From the NCBI GenBank assembly GCA_003864495.1, contig ML133395.1, forward strand, positions 792,845 to 856,844: a stretch of 64,000 nt of DNA, written 5' to 3'. Made by a program: the position numbers and the translations under genes. This DNA comes from Nemopilema nomurai. Its lineage: Eukaryota; Cnidaria; Scyphozoa; Rhizostomeae; Rhizostomatidae. Position 1 is the first letter of the stretch, and each line of letters starts with the position of its first letter. Below are positions 38,054 through 49,600 of this stretch, piece after piece. The notes below the pieces were generated by a model, which did not search any database, was not told where the DNA came from, and saw nothing but the letters and a program-made list of their open reading frames with translations.

Positions 38054-38166
38054 TATCGATGTAGAAAAGTATAAGAAGGCAGTGAGGTTGTCTGAGAAGT
38101 ATGGTGCCGTCTGCGGAGAGACTTACTTCAAGAGGCGCCTCTTGCAGGGCGGGTTCTGCTGCAGCC
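38054..38166 (+). pseudogene. Left part of a reading frame interrupted by the foldback element
   Basis: Preceded by a good acceptor (CGGTCCTGTTCAG|T), the frame reads IDVEKYKKAVRLSEKYGAVC..., then a Cys-rich GGFCCSQ where the transposon enters. If the 2,034-bp element and one 9-bp duplicate are removed, the frame continues without a stop from 38166 to 40210 and ends at TAG 40293-40295, a 66-codon exon tail rich in Gln and Asn. The family is not recognised. It could be the last exon of an unknown gene whose other exons are not identified here, or a frame open by chance. Confidence 0.4.
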
Positions 38167-40200
38167 AGCATGAGCTTCAAATCTTTGATTGGTTAATACA
38201 GCAGACACACCCCCGAGTTCTGACCAATCAGATAACAAGAAACTGTAAACAAACGCCAACGAAGGCCATTTTTATTCATTTTAGCGCTACCCACTAAAAT
38301 TGCCCGGTGTAAAATCTGTTACGATAGATTTCAAAAATTTTAACTGAATCGAGCTCATAAAACGTAAGAGCAAATTTTTGTCGCGAACTTTCTCTATATT
38401 CTAAATATTCTTTAAATGAGAGCATCCTAAAGATGACGATTGCATTTCTACACTATACACTGCAAACATTTATCTTAATATTTCCTAAACTGAACGTAAA
38501 AGTCGGGTAGTGAAATAAAATTCTCGAAAACATTATCAAAGAAATCTACATGGACAACTTCATTCGAAAGTCGCTTTTTGTCGATTGACCAGCTTCGTTT
38601 TTTCATTATGAACTAGGCCAAATTTCTATCATAAGCATATGTAGCTAACTCACCTACCTAAATATGCTCAAAACTTTTGATGATATACAGCTTGGCGTTT
38701 CTGTTTCATTTTAAAACTGTTCATTATCCAGTGACAAAGTAACTTTGTAACATCGCAAAGTTATTTCTTTCGCCTGTCTTCATTTCTGCCGACTGGGATT
38801 CTGACGTGATTTCTAACTGGCGCGAAAAATCTTGTCACGTGAGATTTTTTTAAGTTCACATAAAGGAGGGAATGGTAAAAGCTAAAGGCGGCTTTCAACT
38901 TGCCAACAGCACGTTCACGGTCCTTCCTGGATGTGGCCATTCGTTTCACGATGAATGCTTCAAACTAGGTCCGAATATCTGTCCTATTTGTACCAAAGAG
39001 CTCGAAAAAGCCGTGACATCTTTGGCAAGCAAAGCATCTGATGCCATTTTAAGCCCAGCTTTATCGGTCAACAAAGAGGAAGACGAGGAAGTAGATGATG
39101 AATATGATTCTAGCGATGAGATAGAACCTGAATGCGAGACGACGATTTTGCCTAGCAGACAAATGCAAATACATAGGGAAATTTTTCGATGGGGACTTAT
39201 CCCTGGCCCCGGCGAACAGAACGAAGACTGTGTTTTACACACAACAACGTTTTTTATTCCTATAGATAGCTCGTTTTCATCAATCCTACCTTCCCTTTCA
39301 AAAACTACCTAGTCCAGGTCGTTTCGGGTAGAACAAAATGCAGACATACACATAAAACTCAAACAAAAAGAACAAGTACCCCTTTCACTGTCAGCCAAAA
39401 CTCTGAAAAACTAAACCATTGGGAAAAAGTAAAATTTTCCTCTATCACAACCCCCTTTATAGCTATCCGTAAGAAAATTCTTTAGCTTTTACCATTCCCT
39501 CCTTTATGTGAACTTAAAAAAATCTCACGTGACAAGATTTTTCGCGCCAGTTAGAAATCACGTCAGAATCCCAGTCGGCAGAAATGAAGACAGGCGAAAG
39601 AAATAACTTTGCGATGTTACAAAGTTACTTTGTCACTGGATAATGAACAGTTTTAAAATGAAACAGAAACGCCAAGCTGTATATCATCAAAAGTTTTGAG
39701 CATATTTAGGTAGGTGAGTTAGCTACATATGCTTATGATAGAAATTTGGCCTAGTTCATAATGAAAAAACGAAGCTGATCAATCGACAAAAAGCGACTTT
39801 CGAATGAAGTTGTCCATGTAGATTTCTTTGATAATGTTTTCGAGAATTTTATTTCACTACCCGACTTTTACGTTCAGTTTAGGAAATATTAAGATAAATG
39901 TTTGCAGTGTATAGTGTAGAAATGCAATCGTCATCTTTAGGATGCTCTCATTTAAAGAATATTTAGAATATAGAGAAAGTTCGCGACAAAAATTTGCTCT
40001 TACGTTTTATGAGCTCGATTCAGTTAAAATTTTTGAAATCTATCGTAACAGATTTTACACCGGGCAATTTTAGTGGGTAGCGCTAAAATGAATAAAAATG
40101 GCCTTCGTTGGCGTTTGTTTACAGTTTCTTGTTATCTGATTGGTCAGAACTCGGGGGTGTGTCTGCTGTATTAACCAATCAAAGATTTGAAGCTCATGCT
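38167..40200. mobile_element. Foldback / Mutator-like element, 721-bp TIRs, 9-bp target duplication
   Basis: Two 721-bp inverted arms (38167-38887 and 39480-40200) differ at a single position, near 38588 (GACC versus GATC), and surround a 592-bp unique core. Directly outside, GCTGCAGCC occurs at 38158-38166 and again at 40201-40209, a perfect 9-bp target duplication. Nine-base duplications with very long inverted ends are typical of Mutator-like elements and of Drosophila Foldback elements. No transposase is encoded, so the copy is nonautonomous. Near-identity of the arms implies recent insertion or gene conversion. The core carries a RING-like reading frame. Confidence 0.92.
38872..39312 (+). 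CDS. RING-finger-like fragment carried in the foldback element core
   Basis: An open frame of 146 codons starting at the inner edge of the left arm. Residues of interest are LPGCGHSFHDECF and then CPICTKELEKAV, which look like the second half of a RING finger (Cys-x-His-x2-x2-Cys followed by CPxC). The first CxxC pair is absent, so a complete zinc-binding fold is not encoded. An acidic stretch (EEDEEVDDEYDSSDE) and an unrecognised C-terminal part follow. An acceptor-like CTTGCCAACAG just before the motif suggests this was an exon of a host gene captured by the element. It could instead be a decayed part of the element's own gene. Confidence 0.4.
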   Translation: MVKAKGGFQLANSTFTVLPGCGHSFHDECFKLGPNICPICTKELEKAVTSLASKASDAILSPALSVNKEEDEEVDDEYDSSDEIEPECETTILPSRQMQIHREIFRWGLIPGPGEQNEDCVLHTTTFFIPIDSSFSSILPSLSKTT

Positions 40201-40602
40201 GCTGCAGCCAACATCCCATGGACGAACAGCAACAACAGCTCACCGGTGGATCCATTCAACACAACAACAACAACTCCGCAACTGGTCATCAGTAGAAGCG
40301 TGTGGTATTTCCAGTTCTTTGGGCAGTTTCCTGGAGAGAAGATCAAGAGGACCCTCTGTGTGGTAGCTACTGTCATTATCGAAAGATTAGCTGAAGACTA
40401 ATTATTTTCTTAACGCAAAGGAAGAACGCAGCGTCGATTGCCATGTTCTGACCTCACGCCCACCTGCTCCTTCCCAACAGAACAACATTTCTTGCAGATT
40501 TCATATCCGCCAGTCTTCACTGCTCCAGAAGAGTTATTTATTTATGTATGTAGGTTATGCTATCAAGTATTGCCTGTTCAAAGTCTAGCTCATCCTGAAA
40601 GA

Positions 40603-43600
40603 ATGTCTTCAAGACTATTTCGTCTGACGGCCTATCACCGATTTCGCGTTTCGCGTCTCGACCAGACAAGGGGTTACAAAGCAAACAAAGGTTGTTTTGG
40701 CTACTTGCCATCGGCTGTTGGAAAAAAAGAAAAGCTCATTCCTGACGGTTAGTTCCGAAATAATTTTGTCGTATTTTCAGATATACAAGATTTTCAGATA
40801 TATTAATTCGTTTTTTTCTCATTTACACTTTGAATATATAAGAATTGTTTTTTTTTTAAAATCTGGTTTGAAATCTATCTGGATGCTTAGGTTTAAGAGT
40901 GAAACTTTTAAACCTGTTTAACCTTAAATCTTTTTTGTTATTTATGGTTTGCTCAATACTTCAAACATGGGCAAATTTGATGATGTTCTTTGACAACCCT
41001 TGCTAATGCTTGAAGCTTTGATATTTTCATCAAATAACTTTCCCTTGCAGCAGTATAAAAGCTGCAAACTTTTCGTGCAAATTAAAGTAATCATCCTGCA
41101 AAACCTTTATAGCACAATTCATTTGAATCATTATTTACATCTGAATGTTGATTAAGACCAAAAATGCTGGGCGTTACTGCTATGGTCTTCTTTGGTTCTT
41201 TGTGCAAATCAATTCCAGGGACACATATCTAAATTTTGAGGAAATCACAAACACCGTAAATCCTCGAATTAGCCCACTGGGGGCTTATTTATTTTTGATA
41301 TTTTTAGATGGGGGCTTATTTGAGGGGGGGGGCTTATTATTTTAGTTGGAATTTCTTTTTGAACATTTGATTAAATTATTAACAAAAATAAAAATTTTTG
41401 TGGTAATTTACTAAAATGCCAAAGGCTACCTCAGGAGTCAAAAATCGACAAATCATAGGGGGGACTTATTCGAGGGGGGACTTATTGAAAATTTTTAGTT
41501 CTAGGGGGGGGCTTTTTCAAGGGGGGGGGCAATTCGAGGATCTATGGTAAGAGTTTTCTGTTGTCATCTGTTTATCTTTAAATATGTTTTAATGGAAAAA
41601 TTGCTGTTTAATAAATAATAAAAAAATTTAAGTCTGAATCTAACTACACAGCTAAAGAATTTCTTGAATAACTTGGTGCCACTGAAAACAATCTATGCAT
41701 TATGGCAATGATTCATAATGAATTAGAAGGACATGTAGTGGTGGAAATTAACTAATTAAAACAATTCTCCTTTTTTTTTCATTTAACATTTACCATTAAT
41801 TTTTATATCTAAAAAAGATTCACTACCTATTATGAATTATGTGTTTTCTTTATTCATAGAGACAGCAGATATAATTCAAAATAAAGCTGAAAATGCAAAT
41901 CTGATCAGATTTATTGATGCATACAGACATTATGGTCATGAAAATGCTAATTTAGACCCATTGAACACCAGGAAAAGGTTTGATTGTTTTATGTTTTTTA
42001 ACTGACCCCATTTAATTTTTCTGTGCAGGTTAATGCGATGCATTATAGACAGTGCTAGGGCAAAGGCATTCGTGTAGACCGTGCTGAAGAAGAATGTTTT
42101 TTTAGTCTTCTTGTTCACAGTTATAAACAGGTCATCTCTACTGATAAACCTCAGATATTTTTTTATATTTGATATCTTTGATCTTATCTTTCAGATGTAA
42201 TCTTTATTTGGATCCAAAATTGTTCAACATTCATGAAACAGGATCAGATCAAGTTTATAATTTGGCAGGTAGTGTTTGACATCATACTCTTAGGTGCAAA
42301 TGAGCCTTTAGTTTTGAATTGATTTTTACTTATAGTTTGATTAATTTTTATTCATCAAGCTTGCCTGGTTTTTGAGCTGAAGAAATTGTTGATTTTTCAG
42401 GTTTGATCAATATCCCTGAAAAGACAAGTGGAACTTTCATGGATGTGAGGAAGCATTTGGATGAGACATATTGTGGCATGTTATCAGCGGAGTTTTCTCA
42501 CATCAAGGTACTTGGCTATTTGCTAGATGAAAACTTGGCACTCATTTTCATTAACAACATCTTGATTTATCTTAGTTTTCAGTTGTTTTATTCAAGAATG
42601 TTTTTGTCTTTATCTGGTCATAAATATGGTTGTGCAAGCCCAAACCTTTCACCAACATTTTTTAAACAAGGGCTCAGTGCTTCCCTGTTTACAAGAGTTG
42701 TATTTTTACTTCTCCCTTTTAGACTCCAGAAATTGATTCAATTTTTTCATACCTATTATCTATTTTCACTCTCAGCAATTTCTGCATATAAATTATTAAC
42801 AAAATTCTTAAGAATCCAGTGAACATTTAAGAAAATTGGGGAAAGTTTGACAAAGGCAATTTATGAAATTTGATGCTTTCTTCCTCTGTGCTTGAAGTTA
42901 TTGAGATAGCCAACTATGGCTGACATCATTCATTTGTCTGCTAGATTTTTAAAATCAATTTCCTTTTAGATTTTGTTCCTTGAGTCCATGCTATAAAGGC
43001 TCTGTTATAAGAACATATAAAATAATTCATAAACTTTAGGATGAGGGTGAGAGAAGCTGGTTTGCTTCAAAAATGGAAGAATCAAGAGCATGGGCTCTCA
43101 GCAATGAAGAAAAAACAAGGATGGCATTAGAAATGTTGAAGTCACAGGTTTGTTAAGAGCAAATTTATATTTTCAGATCTTGTGCTTTTTTATAGTGCAC
43201 CAGCATAGTTTTCTTTCCTTAATGTGAAGTTCTAAGTTTCATTTCACTTGTTTAAGGAGGGTAGCCCTTCAGCATAGCTGATTTTCAAGGGGCCCTCCAT
43301 TTACAGTACTTACAAATAAATAAAATGTGTAGATAACTAAATTAACCTAATTAAAATACAATATAAAACTATAAACAATCCTATAAAGAAAATTATTAAA
43401 AACTGTTAAAAACCCCTTTAAAACCCCTATTAGAACCCTACAACAATCTAGAATATGCATGTACAATATGAAAAATTTCTATGAAAAGGAAATAAACCCT
43501 ATATCAATTTTTTAAAAAGTTGACCTGAAATCAAGGAATACATTGGAGTTCTTTGTTCATTTGCCTTATTGATGTATCTCTTTTGTATGCTTTGAATTGT

Positions 43601-46600
43601 ATCTAGTAAGACTTACTTTATGTGTTTCTTTATCTGATGCCTGCATTTTCTATTTTCTGGAATCTGCCTTTCTTAGGCTTTTGACCAATTTGTTGGAAAA
43701 AAGTTCATGACACTTAAAAGATACAGTGGCGAGGGAGCAGAAAGTATGATTACTTTTATGGAAGAGGCTTTTGCAACTTCTGCAGGGTGTAAGTTTGTCT
43801 TTCTCTTTTGGTGTATTAAGCCATTTTTGTTGCTGACCTCAAATACCCATGTTTTATAACTCAATTTCACCTTTTCTTAAATTTGATGTCCATATTGAAA
43901 GACAATGGCCCAGCAATTTTAGAATTGACTGATATTTTGTTCATGTTCTTTGCTAGTGTATTGATTGTGAGGCATCAATTAAGCCAACTTTTTATATTCC
44001 CATTATGGAATTGAATGTGAAGCCAGTATAAAAAGGCAATAAAATCGTTTGATATCACAATAAAACTAATGATTGAAGGCTTTATTGATTGATAGACGAT
44101 TGCTTGGTTTATTGATTGATGATTGATTGATTAACTGTTGATTGACTGGCTGATTCATTTATATTGATGCCTGAAGTTTTTGTCATGCAATTCGAATTTT
44201 TTATCTTAAAAAACCAACGCCTGAAATTGCAGTTCATGATTACATTTACTTGGGATCACATGATTAAACTTTCCTTGTGCAATGAGGTTTTTATTATTTT
44301 TCAAGTTTCCGCCACACTCAATCCTCTTATTCGTTTTTTTGTAGACGGCATTGAAGAGGTTGTTATGTGTATTCCACACAGAGGAAGGCAGAATTTACTA
44401 GCTGGCCTGCTGAATTATTCGCCTGCTCAGATGTTTTCAAAGGTAACATTTCGTAAAGTAGATCCTCGTTTTCCTCTTGACTCGAGCTACTGTCACACGG
44501 ATTTTTAAGGGGAACTTGTCAATGTTGAATGAAGGGACTCAAATGAGGGGTTTTGTTGCGGGTGTCACACCGAGCAGCGACCTTTGCAACGATGGAGACG
44601 AGGCGACTCTCGTATCGAGGATAGATAATGGAAAAGAAGGTGAAGCAAAGAAAAAAACGGTTATTTGAATTGTTTCTAAATTTCCTTTTTCCAAAGGAAA
44701 AAAACAGTTTTTGAGTAATTCAATTGCTTGACCTGTCAGTCAACAACTATTTTGATAACTTCTCGCTTGCTTCATTTACTTTGTTTTCTGTCATTTTTTA
44801 AAATTGATGTCACCAGAATGTCACACTTCTCAGAGACAGGCTTGAACGAATTACTTCTTTACAATTTATCTACCAATGCTTTTCACTTTTGTTAAGTGGT
44901 GATCCTGAAAGGGAAAGTCTGTCCTGGTCCACTAACAATTGCCATGTGCTTGCACGTATTCGCCACCAGAATTTTGTTTATGGACTTGATTTGCTCGGCT
45001 CGAAACCCCTCATTTCATCGTCATAGATTTACTGGTATTTTTACAGGCTCCCCACCTTGCTTTGCCTGGTATTGCAAAATCTGAATAGAAAACCATTCAA
45101 TCTGACTTTTGAAATGCTCCTAGATTCCTATTCCCGGTGTTACCATAATCTGAAGGATCAGCTTTCGTTCTCTCCCCAACAGTTTTCAATTTATTTCAAT
45201 TTAAATTCCTTGATTTTAGATGAAGGGTCATCCAGAGTTTTGCTCCAGCTTGAAATATACCGGCGACGTCCTCTCTCATCTTTGTAAGTGTCTTTCATAA
45301 CTCGACGAAATTTTTCCTTGGCAGTATGTAACCAATCATGAAATCGATGATTTGTAAATCAAATAAATTTCTGGTTTTGTGTTCTTTGGATATTTGGAAT
45401 GAGAATATCAAGAAATTGCATCTCCAAGTTTCCAAGTTTCTTTGTTTACTAATGTTAGAAAGTCGTTCAAAAAAACCACCAAATAGATGTAAAACCCACA
45501 TATCTTGATTTGCATTAAAATATTTTAATTTTAAGCTAGTTACATGAAATATTTCTACATTTTCAGCATTTTTTATTTATCTCCATATTGTTGTGTTTAG
45601 TAAGCCCAAGTGGATTTTTGCAATGAAATCGTCTGTTTCCCCATTTTCGCAGACACTTCGACGGATCTTCAATATGGCGACCGATCATTGCATGTTTCCA
45701 TGCTGCCAAACCCGTCACATCTGGAAGCTGCGAATCCCGTGGCAGTGGGAAAAGCCAGGGCCAAGCAATTAGAGAGGGGTGAGGGTCATTATGGCGACGA
45801 GTCCACACTTATGGGCGATAAGGTCAGTCGGCATCTTCTTAGAGCAACTTCGTAATTTCAAGGCAAAGGAAAGAGCCAATGTCACACGAATGTCAAGCAG
45901 TTAATGTACTTTCAGATTGTGGCTATGAAAGTGTCTTTTTATTTCAAGCAGCCATTTTTGAAGCAGCCATTATTAAAGCAGCCATTATTAAAGCAGCCAT
46001 TATTAAAGCAGCCATTATTAAAGCAGCCATTATTAAAGTGATTGTTGTCGTTAGTCTCATCACCTTTGCTTACCATGATGGGAAGTTTACTAGAAAAAAG
46101 GCCTTTTTTAATATTTACCAAATTCCTGCCTGTTTTTGAATTTTTCTTTACCCTCTGTTTTCATTTAAACAACCTCAATAAACCAATTTTATTGGGTCTT
46201 TTCCTCAACTCAATCCACCCCCTGAATATTGTCTGCACTTTAGAGCACCAGTGTTTTCAAAGAGGTCCACAATTGGTACCAGTTGAGGCACAAGTGTTTT
46301 AATTTGTCATTGAATTCAACCTCCTGACCAAACATGCACTGACACACGGTAGCCCCCTTCCTTCCACTTGACATCCTCCTTCCTTTGATTTGCACTAGCC
46401 GATTTGTTTCATGAATAATCTTCACAGTATATCGCTCCTCCTCAAGGTACTATGCTTGCAAATTCACGGGGATGCTGCAATTTGTGCTCAGGTGAATTAC
46501 TGTTTATTTTCACAATTTTTCAAAAACTATTTGATCTGAAATTTTCCACCTTCATTGTGGGCAAGAAATGTCTCTGCATTGCTTGAAAGAATTCTAACTC

Positions 46601-49600
46601 AAGATAAAGCAACGAGATCAAACTCAGAATGATACCTTGCCTGGATTCTGTCTTCTTGCTTTGATCTCCACCATCTTGGATAGCTATCTTGCATTTATTT
46701 CTTATTGTACAGGGCATTGTCATGGAAACACTTTGCCTGGCGAATCTGCAGCATTTTGACGTAGGTGGTAGCTTGCATCTCATTGTGAATAACCAACTGG
46801 GCTTCACAACGCCTGCAGAGAGAGGAAGGTACTTGGTACAAGGCGTCTGCCTGCAATTTGAATGAAGCTTAGGCCGAAAAAACGCATGCACTATTGGTTT
46901 AATATTTCAGGATAGGCTTGCATTGATTGCTTATACAATAGTCATGGTACTTTTAGGACTAAGTCTGACACTTTGAAAAGCCTTTTAACTTTATTTCAAT
47001 TACATAGTTTAAGCATTTGATCATTTTGTCACTGTTACCATTTCAAGATCTTTCGCTGAAATCGATAATTACTTCGAATCCTTAACCGTTGATAATATGG
47101 CTCAAACAGCTTTTCGAATGCTTTGATCTTTAAGGATTCATTGACTCCCATTCTGTTCGTACATAACTTGATAACATTCTGTCTCAGCAAAGCATCAGGT
47201 TTTCAGACGTTCGCGTGCGTGTTTCTCCCGGAATGCACAGAACTACAGTAAAAGCAGCCGCTCTTTCCTTGCACGTGTCGTCGAATAAGAGCCTTTAATG
47301 TTTACTGTAACTTCTCATTTTTCTTCAGCTCTGCTGCAAATGTCAGTGACATTGTGAAGTTCATCGGTTGTCCCATAATCCACGTCAATGGGGATAATCC
47401 TGAGGTAATCTTTGTCATTCATAATTATAGAGTTTCTAACGACTTGTTGTTAAATCTTCTTGGCTTTTAACATGTTATTCAAGATGGTGGACAATTCTGA
47501 CTGCATTGCATCCATGTTATGGTAACTGTGATTGATGGAGAGCTTGAAGCAGTATAAGAGGCCCTGGGTCTTGATGATGTCATCAGGACAGTGACTTTTG
47601 TTGCTGTTGTTGCCGTTGCTGCCGTTGTTGTTGTTTATGTTGGTGGTAATGTTAGGCCATTAAACCATTTAGTCGAAATTTAAAGTTATACTGCAGTGAA
47701 AGCGGTTTTGCTTGCGTCCTAGTAGTCTCTTTCTGTCTGTGTGGGGTTCTTTTCGCGGCCCCAGGCGGCCAACATTTGCCGATGTTGTCTTGGACACATC
47801 CTAGAGGCAAGCCACAGCTCAAGCTTCAAATGTTACTTGAACGCATGCCAATGAATTTGTTTCGTTCTCCATTAGGAAGTGGCGAGAGCGTGCAAGCTTG
47901 CTTTGGCCTATAGAATGGAATACAGGAAGGATGTTATTGTGAATCTGCTATGTTTCCGAAAATGGTGAGTTTGCTGTTTCTTGGGTTCGTTGCTGCTTCA
48001 TATGCGCAGCCTTTCAATCAATTTATTACCGTAACAAACTGTTCGTAGCCAATTATGATTTCGTTGCCCTTCATCACCTATTTCTTAAATAATGTTAAGC
48101 TGCCCATTATTATTGAGTTGTTTCGCCATTTTTCGCCAGTAGCAATCATGTTTGTTCCATAAATGCTGTTATATAGTTCGTGCGAAAATATAATGCAGCC
48201 ATGAAAAATGGTTCATAAATTCTCCTTCAGATTTGACGTCTACATTCCCTTTTAATTGCCAAGTAGTTTGCATCCTATATAACCAAGCTGCCTAAGACAG
48301 TTCTTTTGTCAATCTGTTCCAAGGCTCGTGCAACGACTTCAGAAGTTGTCCTACCGTAAAACCTCGAACAAGAACTTGCGAGAATTACAGACTGATTTTT
48401 AGGAAAAAGACAGTCAAGATAAGAAATAAAGAAGGATTGCCTTCTCTCCGTGTTTTTTAGATTGTATCATGTTAAATACATCAGGAAATTGTCAGAGTCA
48501 AAAAGTAAAACTATTTTGAAGAGGCAATTAATATTCCTGACATTGGACATCCAAATTAACCCATTTTGTGGTACTCGTTTTAAGTGCGGCACGCATGACT
48601 GTTGTGATAATTAATGAGAAAGAATGGATGATATTTACAGTTTGTTTTTTGGGAAACATACAATGCCCTGAACATGGAAGCCAAGTATTTTGGCCCCAAG
48701 GAGTTTTTGAATAGATTGTTGTTTACTTTCACCTCCTGCCACTCCCGAGTTCTTATTGTGCAAATCTCGAACTTTTGATAGCAGAAACCTCAATCTATTC
48801 CAAAGGATAATCATATTATTTCGTATAACGATTGAAATGGGTTTATACTCCAAAAATATCTTTGACATTTGAAGTTCAACAAGGCCACCCGCAGATGTAG
48901 TTGCTTTTCCCTAATGCATCGTAGTTGCGAGTGTCTTTGATTAAGAACCACAGCTAAGAATATTGTCAGTACAATTTTTATAATGACCTTAGCCACGCTT
49001 TTAGGAAATGTAGGTTCTTGTTAGCGGTGCTTTAATGATGTTTTACAGGGGGCAAAATCTTTTCGCCATGATCACGACTTTCTTTTGTAGAATTATCGAG
49101 TAATTCGCCGACTTTTTTACAGGGGGCACAATGAGTTAGATGACCCGACATTTACCAATCCGTCAATGTACAAAATTATACACAGTAGGAAATCGGTGCC
49201 AGACTTGTATGCAGAGAAGCTCATCGAAGAGGGAGTGGTGCCGCCTGAATATTTTGCTGACCAGCTTATTCAGTTCAATGAAGAGCTCTCAAAGGCCCTG
49301 GCCGAGTCCGATGATTATAAACCAGAAAATTTCCACTTCGAAGGCGCATGGAGCTCATGTCAGCAGGCGCGAGATGACGTAATCACAGCGTGGAATACAG
49401 GTTAATGCCAATTCATGATGTAAACTCTTTGAAATTTATAGTTTTGATTTTTGGTATCGCTTTTAAAAGGGTTGTATCATCATTCGTTAGTGATTTTTTA
49501 ACGACAGAAAAGATTTCATGAATTTGAAAGTATTAGATTTCAGCTGAGTCGTGATAGTGATACAAAAAGAACCAAATTGACTCATCAACCTCTAACGGAT

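Noticed and set aside
40108..40401. Plus-strand frame reading from the right transposon arm into flanking DNA
   Set aside because: Crosses the transposon boundary and the target duplication; it is a chimera of arm and flank.
42403..42822. 139-codon frame starting in DHTKD1 exon 4
   Set aside because: Only the first 35 codons are exon; the rest is intron read through past a good donor at 42508.
48998..49060. A second ACAGGGGGCA acceptor-like site before DHTKD1 exon 14
   Set aside because: It looks like a partial duplicate of the exon 14 start, but the following sequence does not encode the conserved GHNELDDP; the site at 49123 does.
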